NCBI GenBank assembly: GCA_965603515.1
Contig: CBFDDH010000040.1
Location: forward strand, 1-19,805
Length of the DNA: 19,805 nucleotides
DNA from: JAUVZL01 sp965603515
GTDB taxonomy: Bacteria > Hydrothermota > Tepidihabitantia > SM23-42
Reading direction: 5' to 3'
Positions 1 through 8,623 of the stretch are shown here, one piece after another. How positions within the stretch are numbered: position 1 is the stretch's first letter; the number at the start of each line of letters is the position of its first letter. The notes beneath the pieces were generated by a model. That model was not told the DNA's origin. It was given only the letters and a program-made list of their open reading frames with translations, and ran no database searches. The position numbers and the translations under genes are program-made.

Positions 1-3000
1 AAGAATGAATAAGGCTCTAACATGCCATTACCAGCAGTATCGGTCACTGCTTGAGAAACATCCACAGTAATCGTTTCATTTACAGCAAAAAGGGAATCCG
101 GGTCTAGTTTCACTGAATAGTCCAAAATAGTATCATACGTCAGCACATACGTATAGGTTGGATTAATACTTCCACTTATGTGGAATTTACTTGTATCTAT
201 AGAGGTTGTATCCATAGGTTCACTGAACGTAATAAAGATATTCCGGTTAAGTGTAACACCAATCTCACCACTATCAGGTGAGGTCGCGACAATAAAAGGT
301 GGGATTGTATCATCAGCTGCTGTGACATAAACAAGAACAGAATCAAATGTACCCCAGTTACCTGAGACATCGAGTCCATGGATGAACAACCATCTTGGTG
401 TACCGTACTGCCATGAAGAGATATCCAGGGTATCGATTATATCTTCGACAATTTCATCAAACGCCCCATCAATCGCCTGCATCATGATTCCAGTACTGTC
501 AGGACCAGGAACATCAATAAAATATTCTGCAGTATATATGACTGAATTACCAAATAGAGAATCAGAAATGATCCCAGTTAAAGAAAGTTCAGTTGCCCCA
601 GCAGTTGGATTGGGATATGCAAGAGCATTTGAACAACCTGGCCCTCTAATATCAAGGATAACGACAGACTGTACCCCACTTGAATCTTGTGTTCGGTCAT
701 CAGGATGTTGAGTGTCGAAATCATTGTCATAAGCGTAGATTCCATACACGAAATCAACTCCTGCTTCTTGGGTTGGGATCAAAGAATCTGTTTGATAATA
801 AGAACCTGATGAATTCAACATTGTTGCTTCATTAGCATCAATAACCAGCTCTCCATCATTATCCCAGAGAAGATATACCCCTTGACCTTGCGACCCGGTT
901 GAATCATCAAAGATGCCTGAAGGGTCAGTGATCTGGCATTCAATGTAGAAACCAGAAGTATCCGGCCACTGGGTTGGGTCAAAACCGGAGAATATTGGAC
1001 CAAGGGTATCGTCATCAGGTACCACAATGACTACTACTGAATCAAACCCCCCCCAGTTTCCCGGCGCGTCAAGACCGTGGATATATATTAAATGAGTATC
1101 ATTGACAACCCAGTTCAAGGGCTGAGTATTGAGAGATGCTATCACATCTTCACTTATTTCATCCCAGAATGAATCAACCGGTGTCATACTATAACCCGTT
1201 CCATTGGTGTCAGGTGTATCGATGAAAAACTCAGCGGCATTGATATTGTTATCGCCCTGTCCTGCATCTGTAACAAACGCAGTAATTGTCACATTAGCTA
1301 TAGGTTCAGTAGGATTTGGAGATGCATTGACCGATGATGTAATGGGACCAAGTGTATCAAACGATGCGCCGATAGAAAAGGACCATACTTCATCGCTGAC
1401 CATCATGTTCCCAGCCATATCTGCAACATCGCTCTGTACAGTTACTGTAACTGTCTCGCTAAAAGCGAAATTTACATCAGGATCTATATAGACACTCGAA
1501 TCAACGGTCGTATATGATACTGTAAAATTATGGCTGCCACTCTGTGACCCCTGGATCAAAAAGTTCGTAATGATCATTGTGGTAGAATCCATGGGCTCGG
1601 AAAACCTGACAGTGATATTTGTATTAGGCGTGACCCCGGTATCGCCATCTGTCGGCACAGTCGCAAAAACAAAGGGACTCGTTGTATCAACATAAGTGCT
1701 GCATTCAGGGATACCAATAAACACCTCAATATTACCGGCATTGTCACGGGCACCAGCCTCAAAATAGTAAACGTGACCATCAGTACCTGAATATACAGAT
1801 GAAAGCCCTGAGTAATTGGTCAGCCAAGGTGCCCATGGGCCACTACCATCTTTAACCTGGATATCATAGTTCCCGGAGAGTCCAGAACCGCCAATATCTG
1901 AACCTGTTGTCCAACTCACTGTAAAATCCTCGTTTGCACTATATAGAGGTGAAGAAGCTTCGCTTCCTGACGGCTCAGCACCATCATAGCGCAGTTCTAC
2001 TTGTGCATAATTATTAAAATCAAGATTACCTGCATTATCTTCAAGCCATACATAAAGCATTTGTCCTGCTTGCGAAGTAGCCGCGGCTGAATCAGGCGGT
2101 ATCCCACTCATCGTACCGGTCGTATCAAAATTACTTGTCGGTGCAGTATCGAGCTTATACAATGCTCGCATAATGCCACTGGTGTCAGGAGGATTGGTCC
2201 AGTCAATCTCAAAAACATTGTAGTTAGTCCAGGGAGATGGATTTGCACCGTTTGCTACAAGGTTCTGAGGAGGTCCTGGTGGTGTATCGTCACCATAATT
2301 CAATAAAACAGACACACTGTCTGCATTATAGCACGCCACAGCAATATCTATTGTGCTATCGTTGTTGAAATCTCCACTGCATAACCTGGCAAGACTATCA
2401 CCGCCATAGTAATTAACCAACCCCGGGAAATTTCCAATACCATCATTAAAAAGCACAGATATTGAGTCATCTCCAGCATTGCTAACAATAATATCCATAT
2501 CTGCATCAGTATCGACATCTGTGCATATAAGATGTGCCGGTGCATCTGATGTCGGGAAAAATACACCCAGTGCAAAAGTACCATCACCATTGCCTAATAA
2601 TGAAGTTGCTGTATTGGCATGTTGATCAGCTGTGCAAACATCAAGATGCATATCAGCATCATTGAGTGAAGCAGCAAAAATATCATTGGGTCTTACACCA
2701 GTGGTCGATTGACTACCAGCACTGAATAAACCATCACCCTGGTTAAAATAAATAAGGGTTTTACTTGTATTTCTAATACTTATTATTAGATCGATATCAC
2801 CGTCGCCATCGAAATCACCACCTGAAATACCACTCGGACCATTACCAGCAGAATACTCTACATCTTCCTGGAATGTTCCATCTCCATTTCCAAAAAGAAC
2901 TGATATGGTATTAGAAGAACGGTTGACTGCTGAAATATCTAAATTTCCATCCTGATTAAAATCTGAAATAAAAAGTGCAAGTGGATAGACGCCCGTAGCG

Positions 3001-3692
3001 AACTGCCCGGCAAAGTTCAAACCACCTGTTCCGTCATTTATATAGCTGTAGATACTATCTGCTCCGGCACATACTACAATGCAATCATTGTCACCATCTT
3101 GATCAAGGTCACCGCAAATAATTGCATATGGTTCAGGTCCGGTAGCATAATGAACAGGATTTGCGAAAGTACCGTCACCATTACCAAAGAGCACTGAGAT
3201 ATCTTGTGAAAGATGGTTCGCCACGACGAGATCGAGGTTATTATCTGTATCCATATATGCAGCACAAATACCGAGCGGTCCATCATTTGCCTGTGAAATC
3301 AATGGCGATTGGAAAATACCAATACCATTTGTGACAGTTGCTGTAAAACTCCATGTATATCCTTCGATAGGGGTACCTGCAGAATCTGTGATACCACTCG
3401 TTAAAATTACCAATACTAATTCACCGGTTATGAAATCACTGTTCGGATTAAGGGTTGCTCTATTTGTTGCGCTGGTATAGTTTATATTACCAAGGTGTAA
3501 ACCGCTCATATTTCCAATAGCAAGGAAAGTTGTGTCATTGATGCTTGCAGAATCCATCTCAACATCAAATATAACCTGGATATTCGTGTTGAGCGAAACA
3601 TCAATCTCATTTTGCAGAGGGTTAACTGATATAACCTGAGCTTGTCCGAACAAAAATAGAGCATATACTAAAAGCAACAGCAATCTCTTCAC
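1..3692 (-). CDS. Giant secreted FG-GAP/VCBS beta-propeller and Ig-domain protein (C-terminus beyond window)
   Basis: One reading frame stays open from 3692 to the window edge (1230 codons), so the protein is partial at its C-terminus. The start is GTG at 3692, with GGAGAAGG (3694-3701) just upstream. The N-terminus VKRLLLLLVYALFLFGQAQ is a Sec signal peptide. Domains in order: a Big_5-like Ig domain (about residues 19-115); seven FG-GAP/VCBS repeats of about 46-50 residues (about 120-465), with Ca-loop motifs such as DQDGDND, NQDGNLD and DGDGDID; Ig/FN3-like sequence (about 470-660); a second Big_5 domain (about 664-774, SEPMD motif); a module ending IHGLDAPGNWGGFDSV (about 774-890); a spacer domain; a second copy of that module (about 1008-1135, IHGLDVSGNWGTFDSV); and a third Big_5 domain at the edge. 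It is probably an exported cell-surface or extracellular structural or adhesive protein. The exact function and the C-terminal sorting signal cannot be seen. Confidence 0.9.
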   Translation of the reverse strand, partial: MKRLLLLLVYALFLFGQAQVISVNPLQNEIDVSLNTNIQVIFDVEMDSASINDTTFLAIGNMSGLHLGNINYTSATNRATLNPNSDFITGELVLVILTSGITDSAGTPIEGYTWSFTATVTNGIGIFQSPLISQANDGPLGICAAYMDTDNNLDLVVANHLSQDISVLFGNGDGTFANPVHYATGPEPYAIICGDLDQDGDNDCIVVCAGADSIYSYINDGTGGLNFAGQFATGVYPLALFISDFNQDGNLDISAVNRSSNTISVLFGNGDGTFQEDVEYSAGNGPSGISGGDFDGDGDIDLIISIRNTSKTLIYFNQGDGLFSAGSQSTTGVRPNDIFAASLNDADMHLDVCTADQHANTATSLLGNGDGTFALGVFFPTSDAPAHLICTDVDTDADMDIIVSNAGDDSISVLFNDGIGNFPGLVNYYGGDSLARLCSGDFNNDSTIDIAVACYNADSVSVLLNYGDDTPPGPPQNLVANGANPSPWTNYNVFEIDWTNPPDTSGIMRALYKLDTAPTSNFDTTGTMSGIPPDSAAATSQAGQMLYVWLEDNAGNLDFNNYAQVELRYDGAEPSGSEASSPLYSANEDFTVSWTTGSDIGGSGLSGNYDIQVKDGSGPWAPWLTNYSGLSSVYSGTDGHVYYFEAGARDNAGNIEVFIGIPECSTYVDTTSPFVFATVPTDGDTGVTPNTNITVRFSEPMDSTTMIITNFLIQGSQSGSHNFTVSYTTVDSSVYIDPDVNFAFSETVTVTVQSDVADMAGNMMVSDEVWSFSIGASFDTLGPITSSVNASPNPTEPIANVTITAFVTDAGQGDNNINAAEFFIDTPDTNGTGYSMTPVDSFWDEISEDVIASLNTQPLNWVVNDTHLIYIHGLDAPGNWGGFDSVVVIVVPDDDTLGPIFSGFDPTQWPDTSGFYIECQITDPSGIFDDSTGSQGQGVYLLWDNDGELVIDANEATMLNSSGSYYQTDSLIPTQEAGVDFVYGIYAYDNDFDTQHPDDRTQDSSGVQSVVILDIRGPGCSNALAYPNPTAGATELSLTGIISDSLFGNSVIYTAEYFIDVPGPDSTGIMMQAIDGAFDEIVEDIIDTLDISSWQYGTPRWLFIHGLDVSGNWGTFDSVLVYVTAADDTIPPFIVATSPDSGEIGVTLNRNIFITFSEPMDTTSIDTSKFHISGSINPTYTYVLTYDTILDYSVKLDPDSLFAVNETITVDVSQAVTDTAGNGMLEPYSF

Positions 3693-3758
3693 ACCTTCTC
3701 CTTTGTGCTGAAATCCATTAGCCTACCATTTATAATCATCTTATTTCTTATTAACCTT

Positions 3759-3786
3759 ATTATAATACAAATAAAAAAAATGTCAA
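3759..3786 (-). promoter_or_regulatory. Sigma70-type promoter of the giant surface-protein gene
   Basis: On the minus strand, TTGACA (3786-3781) and TATAAT (3764-3759) are separated by 16 bp. Both boxes match the consensus exactly. Transcription would start near 3752, giving a leader of about 60 nt before the GTG at 3692. Seen directly in sequence; activity is inferred. Confidence 0.75.
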
Positions 3787-3848
3787 TATTTTACTATCTT
3801 AGTAGATAGAATGTATTCTTATTTCCATATATCCTTGATTTCTTCATA

Positions 3849-3876
3849 TTGACATAAGTAAAAACATTCCTATAAT
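3849..3876 (+). promoter_or_regulatory. Sigma70-type promoter of the DUF4438 gene
   Basis: TTGACA (3849-3854) and TATAAT (3871-3876) with a 16-bp spacer, both perfect consensus. The expected start site (about 3882-3884) lies only about 11 nt before the ATG at 3894, so the mRNA leader would hold little more than the ribosome site AAAGGAG (3882-3888). This promoter is divergent from the one at 3759-3786. The 201-bp gap 3693-3893 holds these two promoters and AT-rich sequence, nothing else recognised. Confidence 0.75.
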
Positions 3877-3893
3877 AGAAAAAAGGAGAAAGT

Positions 3894-4781
3894 ATGCTGC
3901 GTACAAATGAAAAGAAATTAGTCATTATGTCAGTTCAGGGAAAAGTGGTAAATCCGGGCGGACGCAGAAGCCATAGTGTTGATTCGGCCGGCAAACCATT
4001 CCATCTACCTGGCACTGGTGGCATCGTATACAATATCAAAGTTGGTGATCCTGCTTTTGGCTGGGAAGCCGATCATATCGAACCCTGTGCTTCAACGATC
4101 CTCGACGAGAAAAAAAGATATGATGGTGCTAATACCGGCTATGTCTTTTATGCTTGTGTGGGTAATGAAGCGATAATCAAAACCGGCGATGCGAAGGGGA
4201 AAAAAGGTACGATTACCGGACATCACGGCGGTGCCGAGCATGTCATGATCGATTTTCCAGACTCAGTCCTTGAAAAAATGACCCTGGATGATAAAATCCT
4301 TATAAAAGGACATGGACAGGGTTTGAAACTGCTCAATTACCCTGATATTGCGATCTATAATCTTGATCCTAAAGTACTTAAGAAAATGGGTATTAAAGTA
4401 AGAAATAAAAAACTCCATATACCGGTTACTGCAAAAATCCCGGCCGCATTAATGGGGTCAGGTACGGGCAGCATGATGATGACGGGCGGTGACTATGATA
4501 TCATGACAACCGATAGAAAATATATTAAAAAACACGGCATCGACAAGCTACGCTTTGGAGATTTTGTAGCTCTGATGGACCACGATAATATCTACGGCCG
4601 GAGTTTTCGCAAAGGCGCAATGACGATCGGTATTGTTATACATGGTGATTGCCTTTATGCTGGGCATGGACCAGGCGTATCCACTTTACTATCTGCCAGC
4701 AAACCCATTATTGAACCGGTAATCAATCCTAGCGCAAATATCGCAAGAATATTAAAGATCGGCAGGTTTCGCAAGAAATAG
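3894..4781 (+). CDS. DUF4438 domain-containing protein
   Basis: A 295-residue protein that matches the DUF4438 family as I recall it. That family has a structurally solved Thermotoga maritima member but no established biochemical role. Recognisable blocks are GRRSHSVDSAGKPFHLPGTG near the N-terminus, a GHHGGAEHVMIDF stretch (about 109-121), a glycine-rich GSGTGSMMMTGGDYD block (about 189-203) and IHGDCLYAGHGPGVS (about 249-263). There is no signal peptide or membrane segment, so it is probably cytosolic. The start ATG has AAAGGAG 5 nt upstream and a perfect promoter just before it. An internal ATG at residue 12 is possible but lacks a ribosome site. The radical SAM gene follows 90 bp downstream and may be cotranscribed. 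Confidence 0.8.
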   Translation: MLRTNEKKLVIMSVQGKVVNPGGRRSHSVDSAGKPFHLPGTGGIVYNIKVGDPAFGWEADHIEPCASTILDEKKRYDGANTGYVFYACVGNEAIIKTGDAKGKKGTITGHHGGAEHVMIDFPDSVLEKMTLDDKILIKGHGQGLKLLNYPDIAIYNLDPKVLKKMGIKVRNKKLHIPVTAKIPAALMGSGTGSMMMTGGDYDIMTTDRKYIKKHGIDKLRFGDFVALMDHDNIYGRSFRKGAMTIGIVIHGDCLYAGHGPGVSTLLSASKPIIEPVINPSANIARILKIGRFRKK

Positions 4782-4871
4782 AGATAAAGAAGTATTCAAA
4801 ACGACAATACAGCTCTTTTGATTGATCGCGCTTTCCTGATAGCAAAAAGAGAACTGCCCGGAAATAAACGA

Positions 4872-5699
4872 GTGAAGTACGTTAAGACAATCGAGTGTCG
4901 TTCAATACTGAACAAATCGGGTATCCCGGGTATTGACTACGCTATAAACCCCTATGTTGGTTGCACTCACAAATGCCAGTACTGTTATGCCGTATTCATG
5001 AAAAAATTTTCCGGACACACTGAACCTTGGGGTAACTTTGTCGATGTAAAGGTTAATGCTCCTGCAATCCTTGAAAAACAACTCATCCGCCTGAAGCAAA
5101 GAAGCCACATATCCATAGGCACGGTTTGCGACGGCTATCAACCTGTAGAAAAAAAATACCAGATCACGAGGAAATGCCTTGGCAAGCTCATACCACACCG
5201 CCATTCGATATCAATATTAACAAAATCTCCACTTGTAACAAGGGATATCGATCTTTTAAAGCAAATCAAGGATATTGAAGTCGGCTTTACTATTACCACG
5301 CTCGATCCAAAAGTAAGACGGGTATTTGAACCGGGTACAACACCACCTGACCAGCGCTTCCGTGCGATTAAAATGCTCAGCCACAGTCGCATACACACCT
5401 GGGTATTTGTAGCACCAGTACTCCCCTATTTTACTGACTCTGATCGCGTAATCACCGAACTCATAAAGAAAACACGTGATGCCGGCGCTCGCCATATTAT
5501 GTTCGATACCCTCAATCCATATCCCAAGGTTTGGAAAAATGTCAAACGTCTCGTTAAAGAATACTTTCCTGAAGCCATTGAGCAATTCCGTAATTTTCAA
5601 GATGATTCAGACCACTATCAAAATCGTCTCAGACGCAAGATCACAGATATAGGTTTTAAAAACATGATACCCTGTAAATTCGCTTTTGGCTGTGGTTAA
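4872..5699 (+). CDS. Radical SAM protein, SplB (spore photoproduct lyase)-like family
   Basis: Residues 31-38 carry the radical SAM cluster motif CTHKCQYC (C31, C35, C38), which would bind a 4Fe-4S cluster and S-adenosylmethionine. The preceding NPYVGC, the later TKSPLVTRDIDLL (about 117-129) and EPGTTPPDQRF (about 152-162) are typical of the SplB/COG1533 group often annotated as spore photoproduct lyase-like. Most members are of unknown substrate, so DNA photoproduct repair should not be assumed. I chose GTG at 4872 (275 residues) because homologues usually begin a few residues before the equivalent of KTIECRSILNK and a partial ribosome site GGAAA lies 7 nt upstream. TTG at 4818 would add 18 residues but has no ribosome site. 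Preceded by the DUF4438 gene and followed after 58 bp by a secreted protein gene. Confidence 0.8.
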   Translation: MKYVKTIECRSILNKSGIPGIDYAINPYVGCTHKCQYCYAVFMKKFSGHTEPWGNFVDVKVNAPAILEKQLIRLKQRSHISIGTVCDGYQPVEKKYQITRKCLGKLIPHRHSISILTKSPLVTRDIDLLKQIKDIEVGFTITTLDPKVRRVFEPGTTPPDQRFRAIKMLSHSRIHTWVFVAPVLPYFTDSDRVITELIKKTRDAGARHIMFDTLNPYPKVWKNVKRLVKEYFPEAIEQFRNFQDDSDHYQNRLRRKITDIGFKNMIPCKFAFGCG

Positions 5700-5757
5700 T
5701 ACATATTACTCTCTTTATGCCTGAATTATTGTTTTTTATATTTATCAAAGGAGTTTT

Positions 5758-6621
5758 ATGAAAAAAATATTTTGGTCAGTTGTATTCTTAGGTTTTTTAT
5801 CCTGCCCTCTGCTTGCTCAATATACATCTGAGTGGACGAGCAGTAATCTTGGACAATATGGTTGGGGTGGTTCATTTGGTTATGATATTGACAGTGATGG
5901 ACTCGTGGAGTTTGAAGTGAGGACAGCCGGCGAATTCAGGTTCTATAATGGGGATTACACAATTGAATGGACAATCCCGTTCCCTGGATATGATTATGTC
6001 AATATCACCCACCCAAGAGATATTGATGGTAACGGAATACTCGTGCCGCTTAATACTGATGCTGACGGCTCAGGTGAATTGATCGTAACAGGCTTCTATA
6101 TCTCTGGTTCGACATACTATGGAAGGTTTCGTATCTATGATGCCTCGAGCCATAGTCTTGAATATGAAAGTCCTTTAATCACTGGATTCTATGGAAGCGC
6201 GACACAGGAGGATATTAATGGTGACGGTCGAGATGAAATCATCATCGTACGTTTTGGCAATACAACAACTGTATCTTATATTGATGTTTATGCCTATACT
6301 GCTGGTGCAAACGAACAAAATCAAACATACCGCATAATGTCTTCTGTGAAGACCATGCCCAACCCGATGAGTCATGAAACCACAATCGCTTTCTCCATTG
6401 CCAAACAAGATGCTGACTGGCCCGTTGATATCACCATCTATGATAAAACAGGTCGAGAGATTAAATCATTGTGGCATGATCTACAATGCGTACAAGGTGA
6501 CTACAGTTTGGTATGGGACGGCACTGATAACGATGGCTCACCAGTACCTTGTGGCGCGTATTTTGTACACATCAAAAAGGGAAAGGAATCTGAAAATAAC
6601 CAGATCCAAATAATCAGATAA
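5758..6621 (+). CDS. Secreted protein with calcium-loop motifs and C-terminal FlgD-like Ig domain
   Basis: 287 residues. The first 20 form a Sec signal peptide ending PLLA before QYTSEW. The middle (about 40-180) has several D-x-D-x-G loops (DIDSDG, DIDGNG, DADGSG, DINGDGRDE) like those of FG-GAP/VCBS repeats and calcium-binding proteins. The last 90 residues start with VKTMPNPMSHETTIAFSI and contain VDITIYDKTGREIK, YSLVWDGTDNDGSPVPCGAY and a final basic strand. This is the FlgD-like/type A C-terminal sorting fold found at the ends of secreted proteins in FCB-type bacteria. AAAGGAG (5747-5753) sits 4 nt before the ATG. It is probably exported and retained at the surface; the biochemical role is unknown. 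Confidence 0.85.
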   Translation: MKKIFWSVVFLGFLSCPLLAQYTSEWTSSNLGQYGWGGSFGYDIDSDGLVEFEVRTAGEFRFYNGDYTIEWTIPFPGYDYVNITHPRDIDGNGILVPLNTDADGSGELIVTGFYISGSTYYGRFRIYDASSHSLEYESPLITGFYGSATQEDINGDGRDEIIIVRFGNTTTVSYIDVYAYTAGANEQNQTYRIMSSVKTMPNPMSHETTIAFSIAKQDADWPVDITIYDKTGREIKSLWHDLQCVQGDYSLVWDGTDNDGSPVPCGAYFVHIKKGKESENNQIQIIR

Positions 6622-6653
6622 CAACTTCTTGATGCTATGTCATCATTAGACAA

Positions 6654-6669
6654 TTCGGTAATCACCGAA
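6654..6669. other. Short inverted repeat between convergent genes
   Basis: TTCGGT and ACCGAA form a perfect 6-bp stem around a 4-nt loop in the 77-bp gap between two converging genes. No T-tract follows on either side, so it is only a weak candidate for a shared transcription end. Confidence 0.3.
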
Positions 6670-6698
6670 CGGGTGAATAGGGAAATGCAGACAGTGTT

Positions 6699-7496
6699 TT
6701 ACTTGTATGACAGAAGTTTGTTTATCGTATAATGCTTGCCGTCTTCAGCAGCGAGGACTGTTACGCCGGTCTCTTGTTTTAATTGCCGGGCAATATTCCA
6801 GGGTCCTGCTCTGAGCATGGTCATGCCAAAATGCGTAATAATAGCGACCTTCGGTTTTATCCCGGAAATGATTCTGGCACAATCAGGTACAGACAGATGT
6901 TCTATTTCAGATGGTTCCAAGCGCAAAAGGTTCAAAATGAGCATATCTGCCCTATACGCATTGATCAGTTCGGGGAAGAATTTTGTGTCACTGATATACG
7001 AAATTGAAAGACCATCAACCATTATTTTCAAACCATAGGTCTCTACTGGATGAATATGACGTTTTGGGAAGACAAGTGTCATATTTCCAATTTTAACCTC
7101 AAATTTTGGTTTAATTATCTCTATTTTCTCAAGATATTGCATGAGATATTTGAATATTACGCCATCCTCACCAAATGCATCCGCAGGTGCGATTAGATGC
7201 CCTCTTTGTTCAAAACCACCTCGTGTCAGAATATCAAGATAGACATTAGTATCGGCTGAATGGTCAATATGTTTGTGCGTAAGTACGATAGAATCGAGCT
7301 TCTCAGGATTGAATTCAGGCACATAGGTTAAAAGACGCAATAATGACTCAGGACCGGGGTCAACCAGGATGTTCTTTCCATGAATTCGAAACAAAATGCC
7401 GCCAGTTGCCCTCATCTGCTTGGCAATGACATAACGTGCGCCGCCAGTTCCCAAAAAGACAATTTCGTCTGGTATCTGTTGCTTAATTTTCGCCAT
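6699..7496 (-). CDS. MBL-fold metal-dependent hydrolase
   Basis: 265 residues with the metallo-beta-lactamase fold signature HKHIDH at 74-79 (H74, H76, D78, H79). The remaining metal ligands are probably H149 (in HIHP), D170 (in YISDTKF) and H222 (in ITHFGM), a full set for two metal ions. The N-terminus GTGGARYVIAKQMRATGGI resembles the phosphodiesterase/tRNase Z-like branch, with no signal peptide, so the enzyme is probably cytosolic. The substrate cannot be told from sequence. It lies 62 bp behind mcsB on the same strand and could be the last gene of that operon, but the ribosome site before the ATG is weak (AAGAG, 8 nt away). Confidence 0.85.
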   Translation of the reverse strand: MAKIKQQIPDEIVFLGTGGARYVIAKQMRATGGILFRIHGKNILVDPGPESLLRLLTYVPEFNPEKLDSIVLTHKHIDHSADTNVYLDILTRGGFEQRGHLIAPADAFGEDGVIFKYLMQYLEKIEIIKPKFEVKIGNMTLVFPKRHIHPVETYGLKIMVDGLSISYISDTKFFPELINAYRADMLILNLLRLEPSEIEHLSVPDCARIISGIKPKVAIITHFGMTMLRAGPWNIARQLKQETGVTVLAAEDGKHYTINKLLSYK

Positions 7497-7554
7497 TTTG
7501 ACAACTCTTACGACAAAATCCTACGATATTTATGTATTGGGTCATTATGAATTG

Positions 7555-7589
7555 TTTGCTATTTGGTTTTTGTGATTTGGGATTTCCCG
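7555..7589. repeat. Heptamer (TTTGGNN) tandem repeat spanning the mcsB stop codon
   Basis: Five consecutive 7-bp units read TTTGCTA, TTTGGTT, TTTGTGA, TTTGGGA, TTTCCCG on the plus strand. Read on the minus strand they encode the last residues of McsB and its stop. The same unit, including an identical TTTGGTT, recurs at 12498-12525. Confidence 0.5.
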
Positions 7590-8623
7590 GAGAGCTTTTC
7601 CCTTATATATTCAGCACGCCGGATATCCCTTTCATGTTCTTCAAGGATTTGACCGAAGTACAGCTGGATATTAGCTGGTCGCGCAACGAGCATTATTTCA
7701 TTCACGACATCGAGCGATATATCCTTTATCGTACCCGTCCCAATACCGAACCTGAGTGCTGACAATAGGTTCAGCGTCTCGTCAGTACTCATAATTCTTG
7801 CTGATCTAAGAACTGCTAAACTTCTGAATATCTTATCCTCGAATTCATGTTTTGCTTTAGTAAAGATCGTGTCACGTGCCTTCTTTTCGATATCAGTGAT
7901 CATGTGCGTTAGCTTAATGATAGTCTGTATTAGCTCTTCTTCTTTTAATCCGAGCGTATGCTGATTAGAAATCTGAAAAAGGCTTCCTTTTATCTCACTT
8001 CCCTCGCCATAAAGCCCCCGTACTGCCATGCCTATCTGCAAAGCTCCTCTCAGAACCTTTTCAACCTCGTTTGTAAAGACCAAACCAGGTAAATGCAGTA
8101 ACACTGACGCCCTTAACCCAGTACCAAGATTGGTTGGACAGGAAGTGAGAAATCCATAAGCTTCGTCAAATGCGTAATTTAGCTCTTCTCCAATCTTTTC
8201 TTCGCACTCAAAAACGTTCGCAGAAACATCAGTGAGGTTCAGTCCACCAGTCAAGCCCTGGATTCTCAAATGGTCTTCTTCATTTATCATTATTGAAATT
8301 TCTCCATCTTCAGAAAGATAGAGACCAGTCGGTTTATTCATTTTAAGAAATGCTGGTGAAATCAAGTGACACTCTAAAAGGGATTCTCTTTCCAATGGCG
8401 CGAGCTTCTTCATGTCTATATATTGACCAAGATACTTCCCTTCAATAACTGACCTGGATAACTCAAGTAGTCGCTCAGAATCCTTTGACTTCAACTTTAT
8501 CTCGAATGGGAAATCAGACAAGTTACGCGCAATCCTTATGCGCGAGGAAACAACGATTTCTCTGTCTTCGCTTGAATCTCTACTTTGCTTCGCCAGGACT
8601 AACCACTTTATGTTATTCAACAT
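7559..8623 (-). CDS. mcsB: Protein-arginine kinase McsB
   Basis: A guanido phosphotransferase that phosphorylates protein arginines, marking proteins for degradation in bacteria with ClpC-type systems. Visible family blocks (numbered from ATG 8623, 354 residues): VVSSRIRIARNL (24-35), INEEDHLR (113-120), the phosphagen-kinase signature CPTNLGTGLR with its reactive cysteine (162-171), RGLYGEGSE (202-210), NQHTLG (220-225) and the allosteric phosphoarginine-pocket motif RDxxRA as RDIRRA (332-337). Length and motifs are normal, so it should be active. Two adjacent ATGs (8626 and 8623) follow GGAG (8630-8633). I prefer 8623 for its 6-nt spacing. The start overlaps the mcsA end by 11 nt, suggesting coupled translation. 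The final residues SQITKTK are encoded by a short tandem repeat, so the natural C-terminus may have been altered. Confidence 0.95.
   Translation of the reverse strand: MLNNIKWLVLAKQSRDSSEDREIVVSSRIRIARNLSDFPFEIKLKSKDSERLLELSRSVIEGKYLGQYIDMKKLAPLERESLLECHLISPAFLKMNKPTGLYLSEDGEISIMINEEDHLRIQGLTGGLNLTDVSANVFECEEKIGEELNYAFDEAYGFLTSCPTNLGTGLRASVLLHLPGLVFTNEVEKVLRGALQIGMAVRGLYGEGSEIKGSLFQISNQHTLGLKEEELIQTIIKLTHMITDIEKKARDTIFTKAKHEFEDKIFRSLAVLRSARIMSTDETLNLLSALRFGIGTGTIKDISLDVVNEIMLVARPANIQLYFGQILEEHERDIRRAEYIREKLSGKSQITKTK

Noticed and set aside
5138..5600. Two overlapping minus-strand frames of 86 and 114 codons inside the radical SAM gene
   Set aside because: They are antisense shadows of a clearly conserved coding frame, with no ribosome sites or family features.
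6654..6669. A bidirectional rho-independent terminator between the convergent genes
   Set aside because: The 6-bp stem lacks a T-tract on either strand, so it is listed only as an inverted repeat.
6699..7496. The MBL-fold enzyme as the cyclic-nucleotide phosphodiesterase of the cyclase system
   Set aside because: It sits in another transcription unit 5 kb away, and nothing in its sequence points specifically to cyclic nucleotides.
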